The notes under the pieces were generated by a model. The model saw nothing but the letters and a program-made list of their open reading frames with translations, was not told the origin of the DNA and ran no database searches. Below, piece by piece: positions 51,801-59,234 of a stretch of 64,000 nt of DNA. Each line of letters begins with the position of its first letter. Position 1 is the first letter of the stretch. The DNA is taken from positions 82,033,538 through 82,097,537 of the forward strand of contig NC_044004.1 in the NCBI RefSeq assembly GCF_900496995.4, read 5' to 3'. The DNA is from Aquila chrysaetos chrysaetos. Its lineage: Eukaryota; Chordata; Aves; Accipitriformes; Accipitridae. Position numbers and translations under genes: made by a program.

Positions 51801-54800
51801 TTAAGGTATCGTGGAAAGAAAATTAGATTCATCACTCACATGCCCGCAAAGAATCTGAAGCGTAATGGACAATTGTAAAGTATTACTCCTTTTTGTACTT
51901 GTTTATATTTTACCCTGGAGTGACACCTTGTGGACAAAATTTGCATTACGCTATCGAGCTGCCTGTACCAATAGAATTGTTATATAAAGTGATTGCTCTT
52001 CTCAACTTTCGGGACAAATTACAGGCTTACAGGGAAAACCTGGACAGGTCATTTTTTCGGGTAGTTATCCGAAGACTGCACAGAGAGGCCCTATTTATCC
52101 ACTGTTCAATTCTCTCGAATTCTGTACCAATGTTAAAAGTAGATTTGACCATTCATGGGATACTTGGCCCAACAACTATGGCTTTCTTAAACGGCGGTGG
52201 GGATATGGCATTCCAAGAACTTATCCTGTACATCATATTCACCTTCAGGAACCAACATGGGAAATTGGGACATGGTGCTTTGACCATCAAATGTGGAAAA
52301 TTTTTGATAATGGAGACTGGTGCTGTCATCGATTCTATTTATCAAGCAATCGTTTTACTTTTAAATTCAGGATTGTAATAATCAAATGGAGACTTGATTT
52401 TGGGGGGTATTTCTGGCACCATCATATGGGTTATCCCCATTCATATCATAACAGGTCATCTCTGAATGTGTCAAAACAGTTTGTGCAGAAACCTAGGGAT
52501 GTTCACCAAGTAGAAAATGCCTAGACCAATAATATGCATGTGTCACCGATGAAATCTTTTACTGATAGTCTAAATTTAAGTGAATGTTGGATTTGTGTTG
52601 CTCTACCAAAAACAGTGAATCAAGTATTTCAATTAGTAGGAATTCCGCTTCCCAGAAGTGCAAATTGGAAAAAGTACTGGTTTAACACTACTTTCTCCAA
52701 ATCTTATGAAGAACGAATTTGGGAAATTAAAGTATCAAATTCAGGAGACTATTCACAAGTCCATTGTGTACAGAGATGTTATCCCCCAAGTGTTAATAAC
52801 CAAAGCTTATGCAAAAATCACTCATTTGTGGGAAATTGGACCCAATGCCAAAACATGACTTTTATTACCTCAGGACTGCATTTAAGTTGGCGAGCACCTG
52901 AGGACTTGGGTATTTTTTGGTTATGCGGAAACAAAGCTTACAAAGCTCTGCCTCCAATTTGGGAAGGAATTTGTACCCTAGAAGTTATGTCTACAGATTT
53001 AGAAATTCATCCAAAAACTGTCTCAAGTGCAACATGGCATAGAACCTTTTTAACTCAAATTCGAAGAACACTAAATCCCTTGATAGAAAGATGAACAGGA
53101 TTTCATTCATTTGTTCGATGGCTGATTCCAGCTCTGGGAATAAGTGAATTAGAGAAAACAGTCTTAAATGTCTCTGGGGAAATTGAAAAATTAACAAATT
53201 CAACTGTACATGGACTTTCTACTCTCCAGAAAGAGGTAACTGAACTTTCAAAAATGACTATCCAAAACCGAATGCCCTTAGACATGATTCTAGCTTCACA
53301 ACGTGGACTTTATACTGTCTTAAATACCAGCTGCTGTATGTACACTGATCGATCAGGAGAATTAATGACAGATGTCCAAAAAATTTGGGAGGTTAGTGCC
53401 ACGATGCAACAAATTCAAAGAGATGATACATCCTGGAGATTTTCTGACACCTTTTCTTGGTTAACATCTTGGTTTCCAAATTTGGCCACTTGGGTGAAAA
53501 AGTTAATTGTAATAGTATTTGTCGTTATAATCATAGTAGTATGTGTGATTGTGTTGTTTCAATGCTGTATAAACTGTAGCTCTAGAATAATAAAGATAGA
53601 AAAGGAAATGTGGAGTTATCAATAGGATAGCAGGAATGCGATGAAAAACAAAGGGACGGAATTGTAAAAGGAACTAGGCCTTAAGCCTTATTGTTTTAAG
53701 ACTATTCATATTAGACATATAACTAATGATTAGAAATTGGTTTAGATATGATTAATAGAATGCAGGTGCTTATAAAACAATATCTATGAGCTGCTTAATT
53801 GTTCTATGAGACTCCCTCTTCACGGCTGGCTTAAAAGCCAGTCAAGCTGAATCAACACAGGAAGGATCATACATCTTAAACCTAAGACATGGGAGTAAGT
53901 GATTAACTTTAGAACAAGATAAATTTATGTAATAACCTGAGTAGTTTTTTTAGAAATTCATAGGTACCTTTGAAGTGTAAGAAGATAGGTGATGATGGTG
54001 ACCAGAGACCTTCTGCCTATGACCACCAACCTCAGGAGAACCGAGACATGAGAATGGAGAATGGATGAGATAAGATGATGAATGGTAACGATATGAAAAC
54101 AGAAAATCGGCTGGAAAATTACAGAGACTTGGCTGGAAAATTACAGAGACTTTGGATTGGGACAATGGGTGGCAAAAGGGTATATAAGGTTTGGAAACTT
54201 TTCGAAGTGTGCCATTCACCGCGGTGGTGGCCCAACTCTGAGTTGTTAATAAAGCAAACCTAGAGTAACGCACGTTTGAAAATTCTTTAACACCAACTAA
54301 ATGTTTGTATTTTTACAGGAAGTTAAACTTATACTACACTAAAGAAGGTTTTGACGTTTCTCTCCACACATGCTCAACATGAACTCTAAAATCATTGCAG
54401 CAGTTCATACATAAATCTCCAAGATTTTAAGCACAACTCTAAGCAAAGGATATGGAGGATTCCATATTGCAGGATATGGAATCACTCGTTAAAAAACTGT
54501 ATACTGAATTATTTAATTCAGAGTTTATTTCTTACAGTTAAATCGTGGAGCATCTAAAAACACTGCAGCACTAGTTTGGGTGTGGGGGGGTAGAATCTGA
54601 GTAATTCCAATAATCACAATTAACTTGATAAGCTACATTATTACATCGTGCTGTTCCAGAAGTAGCCAAATCTGCAGAATTTGGTGGCAATCTAACTTGC
54701 AAACTTACAAAATTTATAAGACACATTTTACAGTTTTGTTTTTAATACAAATCCCTGCCTCTCCCACCACACAGCACAGGAAAATACCTTAATTGCCTAA

Positions 54801-57213
54801 CACTCCAATACCATTCTGTAAACTACCAGCACACCCAGAAAACGAAGATTATCTGAGATAGCTGGCACATGTCTGCAAGAAGTAGCACCGATTATCTTTT
54901 TTTCATAAACTGATCCCTGTATACGATATTCCAGGTTCAGGCTTCCAAAGCCAATCCAAACAGGTTGCAGCCCCTTCATTTGGAAAAGTCTGTTTTCTGT
55001 AATATCTTACTATTTTTCTAAGACTTCCACTACAGGCTATGCAATACCTGAAGAAACATACCTAACAGTTTAACATCACAACAACAGACAGAAAGATTTA
55101 TTTCACTGGTAAGGACACTCTGATATTGGACTAACAGAAGCAATACATGCACATATGAGTAGCTAAGCCATCATGGCAAACAAACTTCTCCTTTGAGAGT
55201 ATGCTCATAAAAATTTCTTCATTAATTTCCTGCCATTTAAGAGAATGGCACTTCTCATAATTCTATGCATCGGCATTCATATTGGCCATTCTAAAACCCA
55301 AGCAAGTAGTAAGCCAGTAGTTACATGAAAGGCACCAAAACACACGAAGTCTGGCGAGTAAGCCAGTAACTTCAGCAACCGTCTGCTGAAAACCAATTGG
55401 AGACTATGAGATGGTGCGGCAGGAAGCTAACATAAACGATGCTTCATCAATCAAACAGGTACCAAAACCAAGTACTAGAACAGATGACACCGCAAACACC
55501 AATTAATGTACAAAAGGGTAACAAAGTATTGCAAACATACAAGAAAAAAAAAAAGAATACAAGGGAAAAAACAAACAAATAAAAAATATAGCTAATAGTC
55601 CCTTTAGACCAGAGGGAAAGATAAAAGATAACCATATAGCTAGAATTTGCTGTTATAGCCAAGACAACCGCGTGCCTTTTTGGACTCTGTCTCCTATCCA
55701 GTGCTCATAAGTCAATTAATAAGTCAATAAAAAGTAGTTGGGGGGTAGGAAAAAAAGACCAAAGAGACCGCACAACCAAAGCTAAAATTTACAGAGTAAG
55801 TACACGTTGCCAGAGACTTATCGTCTTTACCCTTGACTGCTAAAAAAAGGGTATTAGCCTATGAGCAGAGACTCAGCAAAAAACACACATGAAGCAAGAC
55901 CCTTTCAAGTATTACTTATTTTTCTCAAGGTATCGTACAAGAAACAGATAGTTACGTGCCAGCTGTCCAGGCATTTCAGGTGTTCACACCCTCAGCTAGA
56001 GAGTATTAAAAATACAAGCGGGTATACTCCACACATGCTGTCCTGGTCTTTTGCCCATTTCTCTTAAAAGTATTCCTAAAAGGTCTTCAGGACAAGCAGA
56101 ACGTCAGACTTGCCTGCTACAACTGATGTGAAATAAGAGGCCATGAGTTTGCAACATGCAAAAGCCTCAGCATATCTGTCTAGAATGACTTCAATCCTAA
56201 TACATCAGTCAAAAATACGTGACATAGAAACATCAAATACTCGTAACCATACAGAAGAAAACCAAGTTCTTGTACAGGCAATGTATCCTTCCCCTGTTTG
56301 TAGACTGCTTTTCCATGAACTGGTTGTTGCAGAACAAAACATGGATTACACATTTACATGATATAGGAAAGTTTATTCGGACCATTCTGCTCCAGATCTT
56401 CTGTAGCAGTCACCCTTTATCCCAAAAGAGTCTCAGCCTCTGACTCACAGAGAACACCACAAGACCATATTCTAGACAAGATGGTGGTTTTCCATCCTTG
56501 CACAAACACAACCACCAGCACAGATTTTGGCAACTGACCTGAAAAATCTTTCTAAGCTGCTGCTTCTGGAAAAACAACCCCGGATAAGGACTGAGGAGTA
56601 AGAATGTCCCCGCAGCCAGTTAACCTAAGCCACGCCTGGAGGTGCATTACCATCAGCCGCACAAAGCCGAGCAACCTTTCGACGGCATTTCATCAGTTCG
56701 AGCTGTCAAGGCAGAGGCTACCTAGGCGTTTTCTTTCTCTCTCCTGCCTTCAATCTACCCGCGCTGCTTGCTCCTGAGGGGAGGCGGCGGAGGGGGCCGC
56801 CCTGCAGCCCGGCCGTACCCAGACCCCGCATGAGGTGGCGGCCGTCCCCCTCACTGACTGACCCACCTCACCTTCCTTGCCGAGCCCACACCGGGCACCG
56901 CGGCAGCCCCCCGGCCTCGTCACCCCCCTCTCCTACCCCAAGGCAACCCACGTCCCGCTGTCAAAGCTGCCGGCGGGGGACGGGGACCAGGCGCCTCAGG
57001 GCCCTCCAAGCTCGACCGCCTCTCCTCACCGCCCGCCGAGGAGGAGGAGGGATAGAAGGCGGGAAGGCGGAGCCGGGCGGGCCCAGCACCTCCCCGCCCC
57101 GGGGAGGGGAAAGGGATAGCCGCTCTGCCCGCTTACCCTCCGCCTCGCTGGAGCCGGCCGGCTTCCCTCCGGAAGAAGAGCCCGCAGCACCACTGCGCCC
57201 AGCAGTTCCCCAT
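30535..57213 (-). CDS. AP1AR: AP1AR (gadkin, gamma-BAR), 10 coding exons, full coding sequence
   Basis: AP1AR links the AP-1 clathrin adaptor on trans-Golgi/endosomal membranes to kinesin-1 and restrains Arp2/3. Exons on the minus strand: 57213-57137, 43900-43852, 42329-42303, 41440-41415, 40540-40444, 39641-39543, 36327-36266, 35231-35158, 34164-34036, 30800-30535. All junctions are GT-AG, all phases agree, and the lengths total 906 bases, giving 301 residues (human 302). The N-terminus MGNCWAQWCCG has a glycine-2 and cysteine cluster typical of acylated membrane anchors. Residues about 75-145 form a charged coiled coil (EEKLRLEEEALYAAQREAAR). Two acidic tryptophan motifs, LEWEDEE (207-213) and LEWENDF (257-263), are the AP-1 ear and Arp2/3 binding type. 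The C-terminus is DSDHQDR. No lesion is seen. Intron 1 carries a provirus in antisense orientation. The neighbour TIFA and the opposite orientation match mammalian synteny. Confidence 0.93.
30801..34035 (-). other. AP1AR: AP1AR intron 9
   Basis: Holds a possible 39-base in-frame cassette exon (31106-31068) and a G11 run at 31598-31608. Otherwise AT-rich, with no repeat family recognised. Confidence 0.7.
31068..31106 (-). CDS. AP1AR: Possible AP1AR cassette exon, 39 nt, in frame
   Basis: Between exons 9 and 10 a block with acceptor ATAATGTAG and donor CTGCTG|GTGAGT is exactly 39 bases long. It accepts the phase-1 end of exon 9 and returns phase 1 to exon 10, inserting 13 residues (QQAAYIGEINTAG type) without a stop. 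The pyrimidine tract before its acceptor is poor and the canonical vertebrate protein lacks the insert, so this is a candidate alternative exon only. Confidence 0.25.
34036..34164 (-). CDS. AP1AR: AP1AR exon 9
   Basis: Acceptor TTTTTTTATGTAG, donor GAAG|GTATTT. Encodes LSSDATVLTPNTESSCDLM through LEWEDEE, the Ser/Thr-rich segment and first acidic tryptophan motif. 129 bases. Confidence 0.93.
34432..34530 (+). repeat. A/C-only low-complexity tract
   Basis: Roughly 90 bases of A and C with AAAAC-type units, in AP1AR intron 8. It is T/G-rich on the coding strand of AP1AR. Confidence 0.85.
35010..35065 (+). repeat. TA/TG microsatellite region
   Basis: ATATAT and GTGTGTGT units flanked by AT-rich sequence in AP1AR intron 8. 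Confidence 0.8.
35158..35231 (-). CDS. AP1AR: AP1AR exon 8
   Basis: Acceptor TTCTTACAG, donor AGTA|GTAAGT. Encodes SVAEEDIDFFLRNTKFQYEA and the following FRSS. 74 bases. Confidence 0.93.
35725..35741 (+). repeat. C17 homopolymer
   Basis: Seventeen consecutive C in AP1AR intron 7 (G17 on the coding strand), preceded by a T/G-rich stretch. Confidence 0.9.
36266..36327 (-). CDS. AP1AR: AP1AR exon 7, tandem NAGNAG acceptor
   Basis: The acceptor reads TTTCGATAGCAG, so splicing at TAG gives a 62-base exon starting with a Gln codon, and splicing at CAG gives 59 bases without it. Both keep frame. Continues RRQQRITQRAHAVNNGEYQ, the end of the coiled coil. Donor CAGAG|GTAAG. Confidence 0.9.
36328..39542 (-). 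other. AP1AR: AP1AR intron 6
   Basis: Three kilobases of AT-rich intron with a CR1 fragment (about 38.99-39.07 kb), a G11 run at 38047-38057, and a stretch open on the minus strand near 37.39-37.45 kb that lacks good splice sites. Confidence 0.7.
38990..39072 (-). repeat. CR1 LINE 3'-end fragment
   Basis: Plus strand reads ATGATAGAACAACTCAGGTT, GGAAGGGACCTCAGGAGGTC, ATCTAGTCCAACCTCCTGCT: the reverse complement of a CR1 3' end, clearer than the copies at 4.75 and 10.66 kb. In AP1AR intron 6, same strand as the gene. Confidence 0.88.
39543..39641 (-). CDS. AP1AR: AP1AR exon 6
   Basis: Acceptor CATATACAG, donor TTGGAG|GTGAGG. Encodes LALQEEKLRLEEEALYAAQ through KQKKLLE, the strongest part of the coiled coil. 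99 bases, phase 0 at both ends, so it could be skipped without frameshift. Confidence 0.93.
40444..40540 (-). CDS. AP1AR: AP1AR exon 5
   Basis: Acceptor ATGCTTTTAG, donor TCAGAG|GTAAGC. Encodes PLTEEEIADLKDRHYDSIAE through KLQSE. 97 bases. Confidence 0.93.
41415..41440 (-). CDS. AP1AR: AP1AR exon 4, 26-nt microexon
   Basis: Acceptor TTTTTAACAG preceded by an uninterrupted T22 tract, donor CACAG|GTAAGA. Encodes GESPGSSH and two bases of the next codon. Confidence 0.92.
41446..41467 (+). repeat. A22 homopolymer (T22 pyrimidine tract of AP1AR exon 4)
   Basis: Twenty-two A on the plus strand. On the minus strand it forms the whole pyrimidine tract of the 26-base exon, so its length variation could affect splicing. 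Confidence 0.9.
41566..41586 (+). repeat. G21 homopolymer
   Basis: Twenty-one consecutive G in AP1AR intron 3, about 125 bases upstream of exon 4 in the direction of transcription, where it reads C21. It is the longest G run in the window. Confidence 0.9.
42303..42329 (-). CDS. AP1AR: AP1AR exon 3, 27-nt microexon
   Basis: Acceptor TTTTTGTGCAG, donor GATGAG|GTAGGT. Encodes exactly FENLVESDE, phase 0 at both ends, so it is skippable in frame. Confidence 0.92.
43852..43900 (-). CDS. AP1AR: AP1AR exon 2
   Basis: Acceptor TTATTTTTCCAG, donor ATAGAG|GTGAGT. One base completes a Gly codon, then SKYFRTCSTGEHFTIE. 49 bases. Confidence 0.93.
43901..46160 (-). other. AP1AR: AP1AR intron 1, part right of exon 2
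   Basis: Two kilobases of AT-rich intron between exon 2 and the provirus. Only short homopolymer runs are seen (for example T12 near 45967-45978). No coding frame or repeat family recognised. Confidence 0.6.
46156..46160 (+). repeat. Target-site duplication, left copy (CCAAC)
   Basis: CCAAC directly before the TG of the 5' LTR. The same five bases follow the CA of the 3' LTR at 54293-54297. This defines one integration event. Confidence 0.88.
46161..46765 (+). repeat. 5' LTR (605 bp)
   Basis: Begins TGTAAAAGG and ends TTTAACA (TG...CA). Contains a TATA box (TATATAA, 46654-46660) and AATAAA (46721-46726), so U3-R-U5 is recognisable. Compared with the 3' copy it lacks a 22-base duplication. 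Confidence 0.93.
46770..46789 (+). other. Primer-binding site, tRNA-Arg (CCT) type
   Basis: TGGCACCCCAGATGGGACTC, four bases after the LTR end. It is complementary to the 3' end of vertebrate tRNA-Arg(CCT) as I remember that sequence. It does not resemble the Pro, Trp or Lys sites of well-known retroviruses. Confidence 0.65.
46869..46871 (+). promoter_or_regulatory. Retroviral splice donor in leader
   Basis: ATCAG|GTGAGT with GT at 46870-46871, between primer site and gag. This is the expected position of the donor for spliced env mRNA. Confidence 0.6.
46966..48345 (+). CDS. gag: Retroviral Gag, complete open frame (459 aa)
   Basis: Structural polyprotein. It starts MGLAPS, a glycine-2 myristoylation-type N-terminus for membrane targeting. 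The capsid region contains a perfect major homology motif (Q-x3-E-x7-R from Q280: QKPDEHPSDYWGR). A charged helix follows at about 360-385. One CCHC zinc knuckle begins at C424 (CFYCGNLGHKQREC). The length is normal for a gamma-like Gag. Unlike pol and env it has no stop or frameshift. The stop TAA (48343-48345) overlaps the pro-pol frame, which is open from 48284 in the +1 frame. No PPxY late motif was seen. Confidence 0.92.
   Translation: MGLAPSVERGTPLAEVLENWKKLPLAQTLQKRKLIILYQEEWPFLMRNRGGGPMAEWPPTGTFKPHKQKFLRMILEDCGSQDIDYWYIWYNWAQQRRKTPLLKMRKSLLPSAPEAEETELFSKGAGMYPKRLDYIPNARAGPGATAEVSPVTAIMRHEPWKQGDLVAWQSKMPRLRDDAEKYAQLLSGIVTDYTPNWNNMRTLLRELFQPEEREKIFQKDREIAQRGQGLNPWPEQDPQWNHTTTEGARAHQAAIQQLIEAVRQAGERVTNWKKVLECRQKPDEHPSDYWGRLKATLMKYGGMTRDNFQEPLAISVFVDQSAPDIRKYFRKHMPGWQGETLAKILSIAAFVFDGRAEEKQKQEEEKLKRERKEKEREIGLLARAITQNFNPRMRGQGFTPGRFRGRGAQGRAPPVSQYANSLECFYCGNLGHKQRECPLRPVATRGGFPPDRPPQPHLQ
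48284..51826 (+). pseudogene. pol: Retroviral pro-pol, broken (2 frameshifts, 5 stops)
   Basis: Domains in order: aspartic protease (about 48390-48720), reverse transcriptase (about 48800-50130), RNase H (about 50250-50700) and integrase (about 50800-51826). The protease site reads Asp-Met-Gly at 48467-48475, not Asp-Thr/Ser-Gly. The RT retains LPHGFTSSP and YVDD (49368-49379). RNase H retains its acidic residues (FTDHSS, AEIVALTEA, TDSKYA, LADQAA). Integrase shows a His-His/Cys-Cys region, Asp at 51095, Asp before the stop near 51270 and Glu at 51377. Breaks: frame change near 49250, TGA 49416, TAG 50043, frame change near 50146, TGA 50801, TGA 50894, TGA 51272. It cannot yield a full-length Pol. 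Confidence 0.9.
51865..53625 (+). pseudogene. env: Retroviral env, broken by three stop codons
   Basis: One frame of 587 codons starts at ATG 51865, shortly after the integrase stop, with a hydrophobic signal segment (LLLFVLVYILPW). Stops interrupt it at 51985 (TAA), 52522 (TAG) and 53092 (TGA, near the expected surface/transmembrane junction). The surface part has CWIC at 52585-52596, the CxxC-type motif of gamma envelopes. The transmembrane part has a hydrophobic segment after 53100, an immunosuppressive-type region near 53280-53340 ending in Cys-Cys (53332-53337), and a membrane span at about 53503-53575. The cysteine expected seven positions before the pair is Tyr (53311), so the CX6CC motif is broken. 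A longer-looking frame at 51893-52378 is a shadow of this one. Confidence 0.88.
53643..53662 (+). other. Polypurine region before 3' LTR
   Basis: Purine-rich GAAAAACAAAGGGACGG followed by AAT and the LTR TG. The run is interrupted by C, so the tract is imperfect. Confidence 0.5.
53663..54292 (+). repeat. 3' LTR (630 bp)
   Basis: Same TG...CA ends, TATA box (54181-54187) and AATAAA (54248-54253) as the 5' LTR. It has about ten substitutions, a small insertion near 53983 and a perfect 22-base tandem duplication at 54109-54152. Together the two insertions account for the 25-base length difference. Confidence 0.93.
54109..54152 (+). repeat. Perfect 22-bp tandem duplication in the 3' LTR U3
   Basis: GGCTGGAAAATTACAGAGAC plus TT repeated twice (54109-54130, 54131-54152), about 30 bases before the TATA box. 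The 5' LTR has one copy. Confidence 0.95.
54293..54297 (+). repeat. Target-site duplication, right copy (CCAAC)
   Basis: Matches the five bases before the 5' LTR. Confidence 0.88.
54298..56759 (-). other. AP1AR: AP1AR intron 1, part left of exon 1
   Basis: AT-rich intron between the provirus and the AP1AR CpG island. A minus-strand frame at 54797-54979 lacks a good acceptor and is not called. No other repeat or gene recognised. Confidence 0.55.
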
Positions 57214-57660
57214 CGCATCCTGGGCGGCAACGGCGGCGGCTGCTGCTCCTCCTCCCTTCAGGCGGGTTCAAACCGCCCCTGCCGTCAAGGGCGGCGGAGG
57301 AGGAGGAGGAGGAGAAGAGAGGAGGGCGGAGAGGAAGGGCAGCCGCTGACCCTAAGAAACAAAGGGCCGGGCGGCGGGCGGAGGCTCCGCGCCGACAGCC
57401 TCATGGCCGCGGCCGCTGCGCAGAGGCGGACGCCGCATGCCCCGAGCGCTGGCACCGCCCCCGGCGGCGGCGGCCCGCCCCTTCCCGGGCGCTGAGGAGA
57501 AAGGCGGCGCCCGCCCAAAAACTGCTGAGAGGAAAAGCCGTCTCCCGTCAAACCTGGAAGTTCTGAACGCTCTTCTCCTTGAGGACCGTCGCCGAAGGTA
57601 TTTATTTCCTTTCCAGGGGTCGTCTCAAAGGAAGAAACGTAACGGGAAGGTGAGGTGGAG
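56760..57660 (-). promoter_or_regulatory. AP1AR: CpG island and promoter of AP1AR
   Basis: CpG-dense block with repeated GC boxes and GGCGGC runs covering AP1AR exon 1. Typical of a TATA-less housekeeping promoter. The long open frames on both strands (for example 56830-57495) are composition artefacts. On the plus strand GGGAAG|GTGAGG at 57649 could be the donor of a divergent noncoding transcript. Confidence 0.75.
57137..57213 (-). CDS. AP1AR: AP1AR exon 1, coding part
   Basis: Start ATG at 57213-57211 with strong context (G at -3, G at +4). Encodes MGNCWAQWCCGLFFRREAGR and LQRGG, ending in GG|GTAAGC. The start fits the known MGNC-type N-terminus. An out-of-frame ATG lies five bases upstream (57218-57216). 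Confidence 0.93.
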
Positions 57661-59136
57661 GTGACCGAGTTGTTTTCTGCGGGTGTAAACTAGGTGGGAG
57701 AGGTCCTGTGTGAAACCGAAGCGGGTGTTGAGGTTCTGTCGTCTGGGAAGACGGGATGGGTAAAAAAATAAGGCAGTTTACCACAAAAATGCCTTTGAAA
57801 GAAGGCAGTAACATCTCATGATCAACTGTGTCATCACCACCGCATGCCCCAGGTGTGATTTTTTTTTTTTTTTTTTATTTTATTCCCCTCCATTTTGTGC
57901 GGTGAAGAGAAATAGGGAATACTGTGAAATCCTCTACCTTGGCATGTGTTCACTACAGCTTGTATGCGAACAAAAATTCCTTAATTAAAAAAAAACCAAA
58001 CCCCACCATTGTAATTTCAGCCCTAAAAGATCATTCAGGGCACCAGATTACTTCATCCCTAACTTCCTCAAGTCATTGGATACTTTGTTATCAAAAATAT
58101 TAAGTAACTAGTTGTTTGTGTGACTCATCTAAATCCCAGCATCTAAATGACAGGGACTATCGTTATTTGTCTTCCTGAGGTTTAACTACAAGAACTACGA
58201 TGGATGATTCTGGGAGAGACCATGATCTCTGAAGATTTCTGGCAAACAAAATAGAAAAACAAAATCAGAACTGACACTGCATTGACATTCTCTAGATGAA
58301 CATTTCTGAGAGCTACAGCAAGACAAACACAATGTGGAAGGCACACAGCATTTGGTATTTGGTATAAAAAGGTAAACAATGTATAAAAGAAATGCCATTG
58401 CCCCACATTCAAAGGATCCCGAATCCACATTGACAGAAATCATATCAGTTGCACTCAGCCCAGAATACTGAAAACATCTAACTTATGCTGTAGATACTTA
58501 GAAAATGAAGCTATCCAGTTTTTCATTGGTTTAGATATAGGGCTGTGTTCACTGTAAGACTACCAATTTAATTCTCAGAAAAAGAAAGCTCTCCTAGCTA
58601 TTGACTTTAAAACTCTTCCGCCCCTTTTTTATTAACCTGGTGGATGTCCTTTCCTGTGGTCATGCAAGATCAGAAGAGCTACCAGTAGCCTACATTTAAA
58701 TGAAGAAAAATATTTCAGGGTTCCAAAGGCCAGTAGGAAAAAGCATCACCAGTAATTACACTTTTGAGGAGAGGAATCCAGTTCAAGGCCCCTGTTGGCT
58801 ATAGGCATCACATTATGAGAGAAAAAAAGGGTTTCTCTCAAATTATACACACTGAACTCAGTCAGTGCCATTCAGATACCAACAGGCTGTCAAACATATC
58901 TGGAGCATGGGTACTATATGGCTTAGCAAGATACCTCACTCGTTCTTCACCACCTTCAGTCTCTTTGGCTTTAAATTATAGCACCACACCGACACACGTC
59001 ATTGTAAGTTAACAGTGATGTTACACATATAAAAATAAAGATCACTCAAAAAACAAACCCCAAAGCAACCTATAGCCAAAAGAAATCATTGTCATCATTA
59101 AGTTAGTTGCTGATGGAAAAAAACAGCATTACTCAC
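57661..59136. other. Intergenic between AP1AR and the CDKL2-like gene, left part
   Basis: AT-rich sequence right of the AP1AR CpG island, with a T18 run near 57859-57876. A minus-strand acceptor with a long pyrimidine tract (TTTTTCTATTTTGTTTGCCAG, exon from 58238) is followed by 18 open codons and a stop. It could serve as the 3' partner of the block at 59137-59234, but nothing is recognised. Confidence 0.4.
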
Positions 59137-59234
59137 ACAGCAGCGAGGCAGCTGGAATCTCTGATTATTATAGAGATCCCATTGACACTGGACACTGTCC
59201 ATAAGCGAGAAAAGCTGGTTCTCCATATTGTTTG
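59137..59234 (-). CDS. Candidate first coding exon, unidentified minus-strand gene
   Basis: Acceptor TTTTATTTTTAACCATAG, then eight bases, then ATG at 59226-59224 opening a 30-codon frame (MENQLFSLMDSVQCQWDL and onward, ending QLPRCC) that reaches a consensus donor TGCTGT|GTGAGT exactly at phase 0. The translation has a protein-like mix of residues. No relative is recognised. It is upstream of AP1AR on the same strand but cannot splice to AP1AR exon 2 in frame (phase 0 against phase 2). Chance is a real alternative for a frame this short. Confidence 0.33.

Larger units (their letters stand above)
46161..54292 (+). mobile_element. Gamma-like endogenous retrovirus, full-length provirus with broken pol and env
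   Basis: An 8.1-kb provirus in AP1AR intron 1, antisense to the gene. Order: 5' LTR, tRNA-Arg-type primer site, leader with splice donor, gag, pro-pol, env, polypurine region, 3' LTR, with a 5-bp CCAAC target duplication. A single zinc knuckle in Gag, YVDD reverse transcriptase, a CWIC motif in the surface protein and a CC motif in the transmembrane protein place it with class I (gamma-like) elements. Gag is open for 459 codons. Pol carries two frameshifts and five stops, and env three stops. The LTRs differ at about ten positions plus two indels. As it stands it cannot make a complete Pol or Env. Confidence 0.93.

Noticed and set aside
51893-52378. 161-codon frame at the start of env
   Set aside because: The neighbouring frame from 51865 has the signal segment and continues to the CWIC motif, interrupted only by a TAA at 51985, so the longer frame is a shadow.
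54797-54979. 60-codon minus-strand frame in AP1AR intron 1 with protein-like content
   Set aside because: A weak donor-like site follows, but there is no acceptable acceptor and no recognised relative.
56830-57551. 221-codon plus-strand frame and several minus-strand frames at the AP1AR CpG island
   Set aside because: Composition-driven; the real coding sequence here is the short MGNC exon of AP1AR in one minus-strand frame.
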